Origin: Plenodomus lindquistii
Taxonomy: Eukaryota > Ascomycota > Dothideomycetes > Pleosporales > Leptosphaeriaceae
Reading direction: 5' to 3'
NCBI GenBank assembly: GCA_025504975.1
Contig: JANUWI010000016.1
Coordinates: forward strand, 248,001 to 312,000
Length of the DNA: 64,000 nt
The notes under the pieces were generated by a model. The model did not search any database, was not told where the DNA came from, and worked only from the letters and a program-made list of their open reading frames with translations. The position numbers and the translations under genes are program-made. The number at the start of each line of letters is the position of its first letter. Within the stretch, counting starts at the first letter, position 1. Below, in pieces: positions 46,034-56,535 of this stretch.

Positions 46034-46527
46034 AGTGCGGAATGAGAGGGGGAATTTCGGAAGTGCTCGGATGGGGATGTGGTAGAAGGCTGTTGTTTGG
46101 AGAGATTGAGAGCAGAAATTATGTCAAATGATGCCAAAAGTGTGTACACAACGATTGCCCTATCCAACAAGTGTAGATTTAAGACTATTCCAATATAATT
46201 ATCGCAATCTTCTACAAGTGAGATTCCCACGTGATATCGCGTCCTAATCGTGATGCCGGGACCTTGCCAAGTTAATAGCGCAAACCATCGGCGCGGATGC
46301 TCATCCTGCAATGCATCCAACTGTTTCACACCCCGCAAAATAATCCGGCGCGTCCGCTTCTTCGACTTCCAGATCTCCACTATCTCCACTTCTTCTTCAC
46401 GTCCGGTCTGCTTTCCATTCTGAATTGCGCTGTAACGTTCAAACGCAGCTGGAGGATCATTCGAAGCTACGACGCGTCCCACAACGAGTTGTCAACTTAA
46501 CGGGCTCGCCAATGACCAGTCGACGTC
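46034..46527. other. Intergenic region
   Basis: 494 bp between EFL1 and the GEN1-like gene; 3' and 5' flanks only. Confidence 0.45.
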
Positions 46528-48419
46528 ATGGGCATCCCACAGTGCGTCTTCCTGCCCCGCTAAGTCTGACATCAGGGCAGCTGACTGTGCTCACTAGATT
46601 ACGAGAAGAGATTGAAAAGTGCGAAGAGATTGTGCCCCGTGTCAAGTTAGCTGAAGATCATTACAACAACGAGCATACGAAAGGCCGGCCATTCAAGGTC
46701 GCTATTGATGCAGCGGATTGGAGTTTCCACAATGTTAGCCCAGCACAGGTGGCCTTTATTCGTCGAGGTACGTAAAGTAACTCCAATTGAGTCAGTTGCT
46801 TTTGGTGCATCTTACCCTAAATGCTAATTGCTCCGGGTGCAGGTGAGCCAGCAGCCTGTCCTGTCGAGAAAGCGATATTTCGACGGCTATGCAAGCTTCT
46901 GGCAGCAAATATACGACCCGTGTATGTCTTCGATGGACGAAACATTCCAGCAAAGCGTGGTAAACGTGCAGGACGAATAGTAAAGTACGACGAGCAGGAG
47001 CTGCTCAAGAAAGTACTTTACGGCCTTGGTGTGTCTTACATCGAGGCGCCTGGAGAGGCAGAGGCCGAGTGTTGCCGCCTACAGGTCCTGAACCTGGTGG
47101 ATGCTGTATGGTCTGTGGACTCTGATTGCCTCATCTTCGGCTGCACCTTGTGGATCCGCGATTATCGGGTTGCCAAAGATTCTTCGAGCACCAAAAAAGG
47201 GAACGCTGACACGAAAAGAGACCAGAAGCTGGTCCGTGTTGTTCGCGCCGAGCAACTCCAAGCCAAATCCCGACTGAAGCGTGAGGGCTGTGTCCTATTC
47301 GCGATGATGGCAGGCGGCGACTACGGCAAGGGGATAAGCGGATGTGGTGCATCGACCGCTTTGATGGCAGCTCAATCCGGCCTTGGTATCAGCCTGTGCA
47401 GAGTTAAGAACCAAGCAGAGTGCAAGGACTGGAGGAACCGTGTCCTTCTGCCCTTTCTGGCGACGAAGTCGATCAAAATATCTGTCCCACAGGATTACCC
47501 CAATTTCGAATTACTCCAATGGTACAACCACCCAACAACACATTCTGACGAATATCTACGAGAGCACGCTGCTTGGAACATGTACTACGAATCACCCATC
47601 CGAGAATCCGAGTTTCTGCAGGTTGGGTTGCCACATCTCAACATGACTCGGAACCCTTATCTCAATCACATTGGCCCAGTGCTACTCTCCCAATACATTG
47701 TCAACCGGCCTCAATCAGTGCCGCGCGAGGCGGTTTTCGGCATCAAACTCGTCAAAACGAGAGCAAAGGCCTCGGCAGCCGGTCAGGAACCTTCCGTGTA
47801 CGAGCGCAAGCTCACGTTCTGCCCGAACGACCTGACGCATGTAAGCTCAAGGACATTTGACAGCTGGATAGCTTTCAAGGAAAAGAACCAGTCTGCTCCA
47901 TTTGATCCAAATTTTCGCGTCGAATGCGAGATCCCAAACTTCCTACTACAGAAGGTGTTGCCTGCGGAAGTTCTTGACCCTCCTTCAAAAGAGAAGAAGG
48001 CATTGAAGAAGCGAAAAGATCTGATAGACCTGGACCTTAACTTCGATACAGATCCAGTGACCAAGAAGTCGAAGAATGTGACTGCAGTCATAAATAGGAC
48101 GGGACCATCACTCGAGTACTCTCCACAGGCTGATATAGATCTTGCCCCAAATTCTGCAATCCGATCTCAGCCCTTGACTACGCCTTCCCGGCAATCAGTG
48201 GGCTCTAGAATCTCTAAATTCAATCACCTTGTTCAAGAGGTTTCTTCAGACGAGGACAGCGACCGGCCGACTCCTATCTCTGCACTCCGAGTGCCGCCTT
48301 CAGACACGCCTGCCAGGAAACCGACAAGACCAGCTGCGTGGCCGACAGATCACGAGATCCATGTGATCTCTGACTCGGAAGAGGATCTTGGATTAACGCT
48401 CCCGCCTAGTCATACTTGA
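46528..48419 (+). CDS. GEN1/Yen1-type Holliday junction resolvase
   Basis: XPG/Rad2-family structure-specific nuclease, likely resolving four-way junctions in the nucleus. Three exons: 46528-46541, 46598-46767 and 46843-48419, giving 586 aa. The first exon is only 14 nt (MGIPQ), which preserves the essential Gly2 of the family. Acidic catalytic residues sit in AIDAADWSF (Asp42), YIEAPGEAEAECC (Glu133, Glu135), WSVDSDCLIFGC (Asp154, Asp156) and MMAGGDYGKGI (Asp221). The last is followed by the GISGCG helix-hairpin-helix (HhH) segment. A chromodomain-like region may follow (FEKKNQ-type stretch about 360-400). The tail has a basic KKALKKRKD and acidic motif VISDSEEDLGL, consistent with regulated nuclear import. 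The absence of a PIP box or C-terminal FEN1 tail argues against FEN1. Confidence 0.9.
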
Positions 48420-49582
48420 TGAAGTTGAATCTGCGCACTGTGAGAATTGCTTCGGACTTAGATGCATCTACGTGACTGAAGAAAGGTTCTCTTCTTCCCG
48501 GTGCAAATATTCACCGATGCGACTCATGCTCCCGAGTCAACCGCTCGCCTTGGGACCTTCCCTCTCCCTACAATCGAGGTAGCCTCGCATGTGCCTTCAC
48601 AGAGGCATACAGAGAACCTAGCTTCGATAGCGAAGTCACACACTTTTTCGTAAACTCATTGCTATCTCACCGGCGGAAGTGGCCGTAGCAGCAAGAGATG
48701 AGAGATTAAAATAATCGAACAACACACACGCAAACGGAAGTGCACGCGCTCACGATAAAGCAATAATCCGGTCTTCCGACCGACATCGCCCACCATCTAC
48801 CTACCACTCTCACAACAATCCTCCGTACTTTCAATGTCGATCCCCTAGTCTTCACTGTAGTCTTACACCAAGACCGGGGCCACCTTCCCAAAGCGTACCT
48901 AGCTGCCGAGCCAGCCCTGTCGATCTCCAAGCTTTCCAACTCGACCCAGCCTATCGACACCGCACATGTGCCCAACCCCATCTTCTCCGGCGATAAGAGC
49001 CCTGAAACACATCATTTGGTGCGCCGGCGAATCGTGGTCCGTACCTTCCTGATGAGCGAAAAGTGCCGGTGCTGGGGGCAGGGTGTATGCGCGAGGACCC
49101 GGTAGTGTTGTTTGGAGATACAGCGATGTGCGCCAATGATATTGGGCAACGTGAGATGGTGCGCATGGGATTGACGGAGTGTAGTCGTGGGTGCGGTAAA
49201 CACGTGCATGATTCGGGCCGGGGAGGGTAGTGCGCGATAGGCTGGGTTCAGTGAACCTGGAGAGGAAACAGTGTAAGCTTGCAGCGGAGCAAGACGTGTT
49301 TACGGAAATAGGAAAGGACGCCTGCTCGACACCTGCGTCCGAAGTTAATCAATTCGAGATATGATCAGCTGTTTGTGAGAGAGTAAGGTTCGGAGTCGCC
49401 CGCCGGTGTGGATGTTTGGAAGCATATTGGTATAGTAGAAGACTTGGGTCCCAAACGTATAAAGACTACATCCTCCATCCCACATCCTCAAACCTCCAGG
49501 TCAAACCCAGCCCCACAACTCTCACTATCCCCCCTCCCCCAGCAGTCTTCCACTCGCTCGTAGACTCCCAGCAGCAGCAACC
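48420..49582. other. Intergenic region
   Basis: 1.16 kb between two plus-strand genes. Minus-strand ORFs of 65-90 codons lack any recognisable feature. The last 80 bp before 49583 are strongly C/CT-rich, typical of a fungal leader. Confidence 0.5.
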
Positions 49583-50084
49583 ATGCACTTCCTCTCCCCC
49601 CTCCTCCTCCTCATCTCCCCCCTCGCCCTCGCCCTCCCCACCTCCATCACCACCGACGCTGCTGCCGTCGACGCCGCAGCCCTCGAATCCCGCCAATCCT
49701 GCGCCATCAGATGCGGCAGCACATGCTACACACTCGCACAAGCCACCTCAGCCCGCAACTCAGGCTACAACTACTACCAACAAGGCGGCACCGCTGGGGG
49801 CTCGACGTACCCGCACACATACAACAACTACGAGGGCTTTAGTTTCTTGGTTTCTGGGCCGTATCAGGAGTTCCCGCTGAGGACGGGGGGTGTGTATACT
49901 GGTGGTGAGTCCTTCTTTTTTTTTCGTCCTTGTCATGGGGGGTGAGAAGGGGGTGGTTGCTAATTTGATTTCAGGATCGCCGGGTGCAGACCGTGTTATC
50001 TTTAATACTAGGGGTCAACGCGCTGGAGAGATTACGCATACGGGTGCGAGTGGGAATGCGTTTGTCAAGTGCTCTGGGTGGTAA
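49583..50084 (+). CDS. Secreted guanyl-specific ribonuclease, T1/F1 family
   Basis: Extracellular RNase cutting after G. Two exons: 49583-49904 and 49975-50084, giving 143 aa. An N-terminal signal peptide (FLSPLLLLISPLALALP) is followed by a short propeptide ending near SR; the mature part starts about CAIRCGSTCYT. Active-site residues of the T1 family are recognisable: the Tyr/His pair in TYPHTYNNYEGF, Glu in PYQEFPL, Arg in GADRVIFNTRG and His in GEITHTGASGNAF. Cysteines of the N-terminal pair and the final CSGW could form disulphides. Intron donor GTGAGT, acceptor TTCAG. It looks intact and full length, and its small size and basic architecture match fungal RNase F1. Confidence 0.93.
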
Positions 50085-50600
50085 AATACAGGGACGGGGA
50101 GCGGGGTTCACTGGGGTTTTGATGGGAGGCTTGTGATGTGACATGGACGACTTGGACTGCCGGGTGGATTTGTATATATGGGATTTTTTTTTTGGGGAGC
50201 GGGTGAATAAGCGATGAATGATGAATGAACGACAGGAATTACTCGAGCGAACCCGTTTGAAATTTGCTCTTTGGTAGGCTCTGGTCCGAGGACTTTTGCA
50301 GACTCTCGACATGTGAATTGAAGTCAATTAGACCCTTACCCTAGCAACAGAGTTCACTGAATGAACACTAAACACTGTAAACTCTGTAGAAAGGTCCTTG
50401 GATAATGTTCGCATCTTTAACAAATGGTACAGATGATGTTGTATTAATTCCATGTGACTTGGTCGTTCTCCCGCGGCTACATAGGCTCAATTCTCGTGCG
50501 GTTTATGTGAGATGTGGAGTCAAAAACAATAAGAGCTCCTTCGTACTTTGAACATGCCTGTAGTCTCGCACAGTTGTTTCCGGTACCCATAGATGTATAT
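50085..50600. other. Convergent intergenic region
   Basis: 516 bp between the 3' ends of the RNase gene (plus) and PEX11-like gene (minus). A T-rich tract at 50186-50196 may belong to the RNase 3' UTR. No gene. Confidence 0.45.
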
Positions 50601-51635
50601 CTATGCAGTCTGCCGCCACGCATGAGCCAAATTCGACCCCCCAGCCACAATACCACAAGCTCCCACCCCCCAATCACTTAACAACCCCCTCTCCAAACTC
50701 CAATGTACAGTCATAGGCGCATACGCCAAATTCGACGCTAGATCCTTCCACCACAGCCAATTTGACGCCCGCCTCTTCCTACCCTCCTCCTCCTGCCTAA
50801 TCTTATCCTCTTTCTCGCCGTCTCCGTGCGTAGGCGTCGGCCGGGGAACATGATAATACCACTCTACGCCCAACCTCGCAATCTCCGCGCCCACATACGC
50901 AGCCCAGAACCGCGAACTCCATATCCACCACGCGTTTTCCCTCGCTTTACCTGCATCGCCTGTCCAGCTCGACGTGGTGAGCGCGCCTTTGCTGGAAAGA
51001 TATGCGCCGTTTTCTAGGACCTGGAAGCCCACGCAGGATGCGATTGCGCACCATGTTAGGCTTCTTACCATCTTGTCTTTCTTATCCGCTGTCGATGGTA
51101 GTGGGGACAGGTACGTGCCCCGCGCCCACGTGTATATCCCCACGAGTCCCCAAAGTCGCACGAATATCCTGTAGTCGGATATCGTGCCTGCAAGGGCTTT
51201 TGAGGAGCCTACAATGTGGGCGATGAGCTTTGTGCTGGGGGGTGCGGGGAGAGAGGCGATGAGGGTTTCGCCGGGGAGGAGGATGCCGTCTGCTTTTGCG
51301 GCGATTTCAGAGGCTATGTCTGCGAGGCGGCGTTCGAGGAGGCGGGAGAGGAGGGCGTGGAGCAGGGTGAGGGTGTAGGAGGTTGTGCAGAGGAGGGTGT
51401 CGGTGCTGGATGGGGAGGAGAGGAGTTTGGAGAGGCGGATGAGGTTGCGGTCTGTGGAGCGGGCGAGGGTGGTGAGATATTTGAGGATGTAGAGACGGAG
51501 TTTTTGCAGGGCCGAGGGGCTGGGCCGTGGTGGGGAGGGCGATTCTGAAGGCGATGGAGCGGTTGCTGGCGCGGGAGTGGTGACGGTGGGGTCAGACGGG
51601 ATTGTTGTTGTGGGCTGGGGTTGTGGGTCGTCCAT
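50601..51635 (-). CDS. PEX11-family peroxin
   Basis: Peroxisomal membrane protein of the PEX11 (PEX11C/gamma-like) family, which shapes and divides peroxisomes. Single exon, 344 aa. A Pro/Ser/Thr-rich N-terminus (about 40 residues) precedes the helical PEX11 core: LQKLRLYILKYLTTLARSTD, ISDYRIFVRLWGLVGIYTWA, SLTWCAIASCVGFQVLENGA and the C-terminal LASNLAYAPMTVHWSLERGL. The DYRIFVRLWGLVG block is characteristic. Two hydrophobic stretches (about 205-225 and 250-275) may be membrane-attached. It is divergent from the bestrophin gene. Confidence 0.9.
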   Translation of the reverse strand: MDDPQPQPTTTIPSDPTVTTPAPATAPSPSESPSPPRPSPSALQKLRLYILKYLTTLARSTDRNLIRLSKLLSSPSSTDTLLCTTSYTLTLLHALLSRLLERRLADIASEIAAKADGILLPGETLIASLPAPPSTKLIAHIVGSSKALAGTISDYRIFVRLWGLVGIYTWARGTYLSPLPSTADKKDKMVRSLTWCAIASCVGFQVLENGAYLSSKGALTTSSWTGDAGKARENAWWIWSSRFWAAYVGAEIARLGVEWYYHVPRPTPTHGDGEKEDKIRQEEEGRKRRASNWLWWKDLASNLAYAPMTVHWSLERGLLSDWGVGACGIVAGGSNLAHAWRQTA

Positions 51636-52170
51636 GATATTGCTAGAGACGAAGAATCAGCTCGCAACAGGGGGAGGGTAGTGTCGCAGTTGTGCTATCG
51701 AAGTGCCATGAGATGGGTCGAAGAACTGTCGCGGTTGTTTGACGCGCCGTAGGCCGAGGTGCTACTCGGGATAATATCCAAGGCGCGTCATGCGGCTAAC
51801 CCACAGGTGGGACCCCCACGTTTCCCGCATGTGAAAGTTGGACCCTGCCCGGCTCTCCATCTCACGTCAACCAACATTCACCCGCTTGTGAGTGAAAACA
51901 CTTGACAAAACCATGCCGTCGTCTCAGGTGGGGCGAGGTCAGGTCACCAATGCGATGTCAATGACCTCAAACTCTATCGCCAGTCATGCAGCGACCGCCC
52001 TCGAGCCTGTCCCATGACACCCCTGCCCACCCACGGTCGATCCCCGGACCTCGTCTCCACTCGACGACAACAACACACCACCCCAACCTCTGGGAGCAAC
52101 CTCTCTCCGCTCTCTCCCTCTTCTCCCCCCGAGCAATTGAACCATTGCCAACTCCCAGCAAACCGACACC
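51636..52170. promoter_or_regulatory. Divergent promoter: PEX11-like / bestrophin
   Basis: 535 bp between divergent start codons. It is rich in CT tracts near the bestrophin start. No ORF or named site. Confidence 0.5.
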
Positions 52171-53352
52171 ATGGACGCCTCCCAATCGCTCCCCCCGCGC
52201 GTCCCAACCTACCCTCTCGCCCATGCCTTCCGCCGCAAGCCCCGCCGCCTCCCTCTGGTCCTGCGCTTCGCCAAAGGCGCCGTGCACGAAATCATCTTCG
52301 TCCCGGTCCTCCTCCACAGTCTGTTCACCGTGCTCATCGTATACATCGACACGCGCTTCGTCGACTCCATCTCCATCCCCGCGACCATCATCCCCTCGAT
52401 ATCAATCGTAGTCGGCCTGATGCTCGTCTTCCGCAACGGCACATCCTACGACCGCTTCTGGACCGGCCGCAACTGCCTCACCACAATCGGCACCAGCGTA
52501 CGCAACCTCGCCCGCATCTGTCTCGTAAACAGCCACAAAGACGGTCACGCCACCGAAGCAGAGCGCAGAGACACTGAAAAGACGGTCCGCGCCCTCATAG
52601 CCGTCCTCTACGCAATCAAGCACAACCTCCGCGCAGAATTCAACATCCCCCCAGCAAGCATGGCATCCCTCCCCAAACAACCCTCCCCCTACTCGCGCTC
52701 CATGCCCCCCAGCCGTCGCCCCAGCTACGTAGACCGCACACACAGCACCCCCGCTACCCCAGGCCACCTCACCCCCCTCCTCTCCCACTCCGCCGCGACC
52801 CTCGAAACCGGCACCGACACGCACGGCATCACCACCCGAAAAGAAGAATACATTTCCCTCCTCCCAGAAGGCCTAATGGGGTACGAAGACCAAGGTCTCG
52901 GTCTCCCTTTACAACTCACCATCCTGATTGAATCCTACATCCGCCGCGGTTTCGACCGGGGCTGGTTCCACGCACCCCTCGCCTCACAAATGAGCGTGCA
53001 GCTAAACACCCTCGTCGACGCATACGGCCGCATGGAAACAATCCACGCAACACCCATGCCAGTCGCGCACCTTATCCACCAAAAACAAGTACTCGCGCTA
53101 TTCACCTGCGTCCTGCCGTTTGCCATTGTAGACGATTACAAGTGGTGGAGTGTGCCGGTTGTGGCGATTATCGCGTTTACGCTGTATGGGATTGAGGGCA
53201 TTGGAGTGCAGTTGGAGGACCCGTTTGGGTATGATAAGAACGATATTAAAATGGATGGGATTGTCGAGGATACGAGGCAGGAGTTGATGGTGCTGCTAGA
53301 GGAGTGGAAGGAGGGGTGGGAGGGGAGGGCCAAGGGGGGGATGTTTGATTGA
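52171..53352 (+). CDS. Bestrophin-like (UPF0187) anion channel
   Basis: Membrane channel of the bestrophin/RFP-TM family, predicted chloride/anion channel. Single exon, 393 aa. Spans are FVPVLLHSLFTVLIVYIDTR and TIIPSISIVVGLMLVFRNGT near the N-terminus. The family signature RNGTSYDRFWTGRNCLTTIG follows. In the C-terminal half are FTCVLPFAIVDDYKWWSVPV and TLYGIEGIGVQLEDPFGYDK, with EDPFGYDKNDI the classical bestrophin motif. A Ser/Pro-rich insertion (about 165-225) lies between the two membrane halves. Fungal versions are little studied. Confidence 0.93.
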   Translation: MDASQSLPPRVPTYPLAHAFRRKPRRLPLVLRFAKGAVHEIIFVPVLLHSLFTVLIVYIDTRFVDSISIPATIIPSISIVVGLMLVFRNGTSYDRFWTGRNCLTTIGTSVRNLARICLVNSHKDGHATEAERRDTEKTVRALIAVLYAIKHNLRAEFNIPPASMASLPKQPSPYSRSMPPSRRPSYVDRTHSTPATPGHLTPLLSHSAATLETGTDTHGITTRKEEYISLLPEGLMGYEDQGLGLPLQLTILIESYIRRGFDRGWFHAPLASQMSVQLNTLVDAYGRMETIHATPMPVAHLIHQKQVLALFTCVLPFAIVDDYKWWSVPVVAIIAFTLYGIEGIGVQLEDPFGYDKNDIKMDGIVEDTRQELMVLLEEWKEGWEGRAKGGMFD

Positions 53353-53909
53353 GGGGTGTTGCTGTGTTGTGGGGAGTGGAGAGTGAGGATGTGGCTGCAG
53401 CTGTAATGCAGAGCGAGCGAGGGTCGTCAGAGATGTGTGTGTATACCCAAGTAGACACGATCAAGTATAAACTCAAAATACTCGAAAATGTATATGATGA
53501 ATTGATGCAACGGTCTATATCTCATCTGCAACATGTACCGCTTAATACTTACTAGTGTGGCCCCCAAAATGGTAAAAAAAGAAATATACATAACAGCCCA
53601 GCCCGATTCAGTCGTGCCCCCCTTTGCTCAATCAATCAGCCTCGACCCCGTCCAGCGACAAACATTACCCGGTCCCTCCTTATCCCCTTACCCCCTCCTG
53701 CTTGCTCCCCACGCCCACGCCCCGCCTTCCCGCTATGTTGTATGTATATATAACCTGCACCTAGATGAAACCTGCCCGGACCGTACTGTACTTTCGTAAC
53801 CACCTTCATAACGCCAAAAAAAAATGCTGTAACAAACAGAGGAAGATGAACAAAGTGTCCGTGCACGCCTCATTCGACTCATAGGGCTTAATTATTCGAC
53901 TCGTAGGGC
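53353..53909. other. Convergent intergenic region
   Basis: 557 bp between convergent genes (bestrophin plus, FHA-RING minus). Short ORFs (75-90 codons) are unsupported. TATA-like TATATATAACC at 53745-53755 lies in it. Both 3' UTRs are expected. Confidence 0.45.
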
Positions 53910-55779
53910 TTAGTTGAATTGCACAGGTGGTAGAGTGGGCACGCCACCACTACTCGATGAGTCGGGAGATTCGTCTCGGACACGGTTCCCGGCTGCTCGT
54001 CCGGCACTGCCGTCTAGCACAAATGGTCCCACGTCGTTGCGGGGCGTCATGGGTCCTTCGGGCGCGCGATCCGCCATCAAGCTGTTGTTGAGTGCTGGGT
54101 GTAACGGCGAAAGGCCAGAGTACTCGTTTGCGCCTGATACATTGATTGATACAGGCTGGGTTGCCGAAGACGCTGGTGGCGTCAAGCGACGATCTGGAGT
54201 CTCTGGAAGCGGCTGGTTCGCAATCTCATCTAGGGAGTCTGCAACATTGATGTTTGAGATGAGGTTGGCGAGATGGTCGGTTGCAGCGTCGTCGGAGGAT
54301 TCTCCGTTGACGGGGGATTGCGAGGCTGGTGGGGTCATGTGGTGGTCTCCCTGTTGGGTTTGGACCTTGGCTATGGCTTCGCCGTCTGCGTTGTCGACGT
54401 CCTCTTCCCAGTCTTCGACATCGGGCTCTTCGACATCCTCTTCTAGGTCGGCTACAGCGCGGCAGTTGGGGCAAAGGAAGTTTGGCCATGTTGGGCCGTT
54501 GAGAATGGGGCGGATGCATTTGTAGTGCCAGACGTGTGAGCAGGGTGCTACAAAGAGTGATTGGCAAGGCTGGGAGAAGAGTCAGCATAAACACAACGCC
54601 AGACTCTGCAGATTACCACTCACTGCTATTGACATGAGACAAATGGCGCATTCAGATGTGTGTGTCGAAGCAGAATCGCTCTCTTTCTTGCTCTTGGCTA
54701 GATTCCGCAAACGTTGGTGAGTTTGTTTGCTACCCAGATTAGCGACTAGATGAGAGCGTGTTAGACGCGTGCAAGACTTACTTGAAGTTGTTTAGACCCT
54801 GCTGCCAGCCGCGATTGCACTCGACGCGGATCTTGACACAACGGAAGATCATCTCTTCCCCGCCTCTGAAATCGATGCCCAGCTGGATAATGTCGCCATC
54901 CTTGATCCTGAAAGGCTTGGATTCGACGTTTGGCTGACTGAGGCGTATGTGGTTTAGGAAGGTGCCAGAGGAGCTCTTGACGTCCTTGATGTACCAGCTG
55001 CCGTCCTTGCACCACAACTCGCAGTGTTTTCTACTGACGACCTTTGACTTGAAGCCCACGGCGGCGGCCGAAGGGGCATTGGAGGGTATTTCCGGGAGGT
55101 TGTCGCGCTCCGAGTAGCGCCCGACACGGATGATGGCAGTCTCGTCGGGGAGGGTGCGAGTGATGGTGGGGAACTGCAGCGAGGGCCGGCCAGCGCGGGG
55201 GTCTTGGTGCGGGATAAAGCGAATCGACGGGAGGTGCCTGGTCGCACCAGCAGTGTCAGCACCACTCTCTGGCTGCTCTACAGCGGGCGGGGCAGGCGGG
55301 GCCGTGGGCGTCGGGCCAGAGGTGTTGCGGACAGTGAGCTGCGGCGCAGTCGTTTCTGCGCGACTTCGCGTCATGGCGGCTTCGGGGGCGGGCGATGCAG
55401 GCGGCGAGTCGCTCGAGGGGCGCGGCGGAGGGCCGTCGGCGGTGAGTCGTCTGGAGAGCGGCGGCGGGCGTGCGGTGGAGAGGTTCTGGGACTGGGACTG
55501 GGACTGGGACTGGGACTGGGACGAGGACGAGGACGAGGGCGCAAAGGCGGGCGAGGCAGGCGGGGTGTGGGTGGAGGCGCGTGGTCGTGTTTTGGGAGGC
55601 TCACGTGCGTCGTCGGCCGGGGTGGGCGAGTGCAGGTGCAGGCTGCGCAGGAAGCTGATGCCTCTGTGCAGGCCCGTCGGGCGGGGCGAGGCAGGCGGCG
55701 GCGGTGTCGAGGGCGCCGTCGCAGCAACAGACGAAGATGGTGGTGCTGGGGCTGGGGCAGCGAACATGCTCACGTCCAA
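53910..55779 (-). CDS. FHA-RING ubiquitin ligase, Dma1/RNF8-like
   Basis: Nuclear/cytosolic E3 ligase that reads phosphothreonine through FHA and ubiquitylates through RING; relatives control mitotic exit and septin/spindle checkpoints. Three exons on the minus strand: 54782-55779, 54624-54729 and 53910-54569, giving 587 aa. The first 200 residues are Pro/Ser-rich with a (SQ)n tract (87-98). The FHA domain (about 215-310) has IIRVGRYSERDN, SRKHCELW and GTFLNHIRLS. Following it is NKQTHQRLRNLAKSKKESD, then the RING from Cys360 to about 406: CAICLMSIAPCQSLFVAPCS, HVWHYKCI and FLCPNCR. The C-terminus is acidic and then Ser/Pro-rich (EEDVEEPDVEDWEEDVD). This order and spacing match Dma1/Dma2. Confidence 0.95.
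55487..55522. repeat. TGGGAC hexamer repeat, six copies, in coding DNA
   Basis: Six perfect units on the plus strand, extended by two GAGGAC units to 55534; the gene's own strand encodes the (Ser-Gln)n tract of the FHA-RING protein. It is a length-variable microsatellite candidate. Confidence 0.9.
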
Positions 55780-56535
55780 GGTCGTCCCCTGTACGTAGGC
55801 GGCGCGGGCTGGGGTCGAACGAGGCCTGACTGCTGTGTGGATGCGCGGGCGAGCGAAGAAGGGTGTCGACAGTGACAGCGACGGCGGTTGACGGGCAGCG
55901 CAGCATCAACAGGCGGTTTGCACACGTCTATCACCCATGGGCTCGCCGGGTTACAGTGTGCGGTAGTCTACCAGGCACTGCATGCGGCGGCGAGAACCAA
56001 CGACCAGGCCCGGCTGGCGATGCGGCCAAGCAGACGGCTCGAGTGGACGAGTTAAGCCATTGCCCGCTCCCCCAACATGGAGCAAGTCTAGACCTAGACC
56101 GCCATTGGCACACAGGCACAGAAGGGCCATTCACTCCAAGCGCATCTGTGCTACCTAATCACACACGGTCTGCGGCCAAAGCGAGCTGGGGCAGTCGACG
56201 ATGCAGGGGCGAGGTGTGCTCGGTTTCAACATGTGCGACGCCAGCTTGGACAGAGCCGACCACGTCCGTCGCTACGCCTACATCCGCCACAGCCGCGCGG
56301 CGCAGTTTCCCACTCCGCCCGCCGGTTCGTCAGAGGCGTGGTCTGGAAGAGAGAGTGATATCAATCGCCATAAGGTTGCGGGGTGGGGCCGTCGCCATGC
56401 CCAGGTGGAAGCAGACCAGTCGAAGCCTTAGCGCGCAACGTGACGCGACATGTCATCCGTCGGCTCTGCAACTGCAATTTTTCGGAATGCGCGTGTTTGC
56501 ATGACAACGCCGCCTCCCACGCACACGAATCGACA
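55780..56535. promoter_or_regulatory. Divergent region: FHA-RING / MPP alpha
   Basis: 756 bp between divergent start codons; it should hold both promoters and leaders. A 213-codon ORF (55863-56504) is composition-driven and not supported. Confidence 0.5.

Noticed and set aside
53914..54525. 203-codon plus-strand ORF
   Set aside because: Antisense to the C-terminal exon of the FHA-RING gene; Ser-rich shadow.
55130..55875. Two plus-strand ORFs of 222 and 223 codons
   Set aside because: Antisense to the Pro/Ser-rich N-terminus of the FHA-RING gene; Gly/Arg-rich low-complexity translation caused by the GC-rich strand.
55863..56504. 213-codon ORF upstream of MPP alpha
   Set aside because: No domain, mixed composition, and it lies in the divergent promoter region ending just before the MPP alpha start.
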